Assembly (NCBI GenBank): GCA_001795345.1
Contig: MGON01000114.1
Span: 24,207-29,567, forward strand
DNA from: Chloroflexi bacterium RIFCSPLOWO2_02_FULL_71_16
GTDB lineage: Bacteria > Chloroflexota > Limnocylindria > P2-11E
Direction: 5' to 3'
Length of the DNA: 5,361 bases
The notes beneath the pieces were generated by a model, which was not told where the DNA came from, ran no database searches, and saw only the letters and a list, made by a program, of their open reading frames with translations. Shown piece by piece: positions 4,344-5,361 of the stretch; within the stretch, counting starts at the first letter, position 1; each line of letters begins with the position of its first letter. The translations under genes and the position numbers were made by a program.

Positions 4344-5361
4344 GCGCGGTCCTGCGCGCGCCGCTCGTCGTCGCGGCCGGTCTCGCCGTGGCCGTCGCGC
4401 TCCTGACGCTCTGGCAGCCCTTCTCCGGGGCGCTCCTCGGCGCCGGAGCCGGCGTGATCGCCGCGCTGCTGGCCGCCGCGAGCGCCGACGCGCCCCGCCG
4501 TCTGCTCTGGTCCGCGACCGCGGTCGGCGCCGCGGGCATGGCAGCGCGCGCCTTCGTCGTCCCGCCGGCACCGGACCTCTGGCCGCTCGTCGCCGCGGTC
4601 ACGTCCCTCCGCGGCGCGCTCGCGCTGCCGCTGGCCGCGCTCGTTCCCGAGCCCGAGAGCGGGATCCTGCTGGGCATCGTCCTCGGCGAGCGCGCGAGCA
4701 TGGAGCGCGACCTGCGCGAGGCCTTCGCCGTCACCGGCACGACGCACCTGCTGGCGATCTCCGGCTTCAACATGACGCTCGTCGCGGCCGGCGTGGCCCT
4801 CGCTCTGCGTCGCTGGGCGCCGCCCGTGGCGGTCGCCGCGGCGACCGTGGCCGCGGTCTGCGCTTACAGCGCGCTCGTGGGACCCCAGCCGAGCGTGGTC
4901 CGCGCGGCGCTCATGGCCAGCGTGGGCGCGATCGCGCTTGCGCTGGGGCGCCCCGGCGCGGCGCCGAACGCGCTGGGCGCCGCGGTCCTCGCGATGCTCC
5001 TGGGCGATCCCGCCGCGCTCGAGGACGTCGGCTTCCTCCTCAGCGTCGCAGCGACCGGCGGGCTCATCGTCTGGCAGCGCGGGCTGGCCAAGCGCTTCGC
5101 GGGGCTGCCCTCGCCGCTCGCGGAGGGGCTCGCCGCGACGCTGGCGGCCTCGCTGCCGACGATCCCGATCGTCGCGGCGGTCTTCGGGCGCGTGTCGCTC
5201 GTGTCACCGCTGGCGAATCTCGTCGCGGTCCCGCTCTTCGCGCCGATCCTGCTGTTCGGCGCCGCGACCGCGGCCGTGGGCGCTGCGCTGCCGGACGCCG
5301 CAGCCCCGCTGGCGATGGCCGCGTACGCCAGCGCTGCGGCCCTGCGCCACGCCGTCGAAGC
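4340..5361 (+). CDS. comEC: ComEC/Rec2 DNA-uptake channel protein (3' end outside the window)
   Basis: This polytopic inner-membrane protein should form the channel that carries single-stranded DNA into the cytoplasm during transformation. The 340 codons visible are open to the window end. The GTG start overlaps the comEA stop (GTGA), so translation is probably coupled; AGGGAG at 4320-4325 is rather far. The competence-domain hallmark TTHLLAISGFN is at 134-144, followed by GPQPSVVRAALM (181-192) and DVGFLLSV (229-236), with many alanine- and leucine-rich membrane segments. The usual N-terminal OB-like DUF4131 domain is not seen: only three hydrophobic segments (about 7-25, 29-47 and 56-73) precede the competence core. 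A longer start is unlikely because the upstream sequence codes for comEA. The C-terminal metallo-beta-lactamase domain, if present, lies outside the window. Confidence 0.93.
   Translation, partial: MSAVLRAPLVVAAGLAVAVALLTLWQPFSGALLGAGAGVIAALLAAASADAPRRLLWSATAVGAAGMAARAFVVPPAPDLWPLVAAVTSLRGALALPLAALVPEPESGILLGIVLGERASMERDLREAFAVTGTTHLLAISGFNMTLVAAGVALALRRWAPPVAVAAATVAAVCAYSALVGPQPSVVRAALMASVGAIALALGRPGAAPNALGAAVLAMLLGDPAALEDVGFLLSVAATGGLIVWQRGLAKRFAGLPSPLAEGLAATLAASLPTIPIVAAVFGRVSLVSPLANLVAVPLFAPILLFGAATAAVGAALPDAAAPLAMAAYASAAALRHAVE

Noticed and set aside
3675..4747. Minus-strand open frames opposite comEA and comEC
   Set aside because: They are R-, G- and D-rich shadows of the recognised competence genes.

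Overview
The window is very GC-rich and codes on the plus strand only. It holds four adjacent genes, leuS, a DUF6941-type gene, comEA and the first part of comEC, behind a long non-coding leader. The base composition, the GTG and TTG starts, the compact 815-residue leucyl-tRNA synthetase and the Firmicutes-style T-box point to a high-GC Gram-positive or related lineage, such as a deep actinobacterial class or Chloroflexota. This placement is inference from composition and layout; no taxonomic marker was compared.

Positions 1-352 show no convincing gene, but several inverted repeats could fold into adjacent hairpins. A -10-like TATACT (370-375) follows, with a 7-bp-arm inverted repeat just upstream. 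From about 382 to 785 lies a T-box riboswitch. It has a Stem I with the distal double T-loop module and a GAA-CTC-G specifier loop reading leucine, a Stem IIA/B-like element with CCGTTA, a Stem III-like hairpin, the T-box AGGGTGGTACCGCGG, and an intrinsic terminator whose 5' arm is shared with the antiterminator. It should sense uncharged tRNA-Leu(GAG) and allow transcription of leuS.

The most unusual point is that a complete, canonical tRNA-Ala(GGC) (561-632) sits inside this leader, between the Stem IIA/B region and Stem III. Any read-through or attenuated leader transcript would therefore carry a tRNA-Ala. About 150 nt separate IIA/B from Stem III, far more than is usual, so this looks like an insertion that the riboswitch tolerates or uses.

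A strong 13-bp hairpin (788-822) lies between the terminator and the leuS ribosome binding site. leuS, the DUF6941 gene, comEA and comEC are separated by 1 nt, 15 nt and a 4-nt overlap, and no obvious terminator lies between them. If they form one transcript, the leucine T-box would also influence DNA-uptake genes. comEC is cut by the window end and appears to lack the usual N-terminal OB-like (DUF4131) domain.
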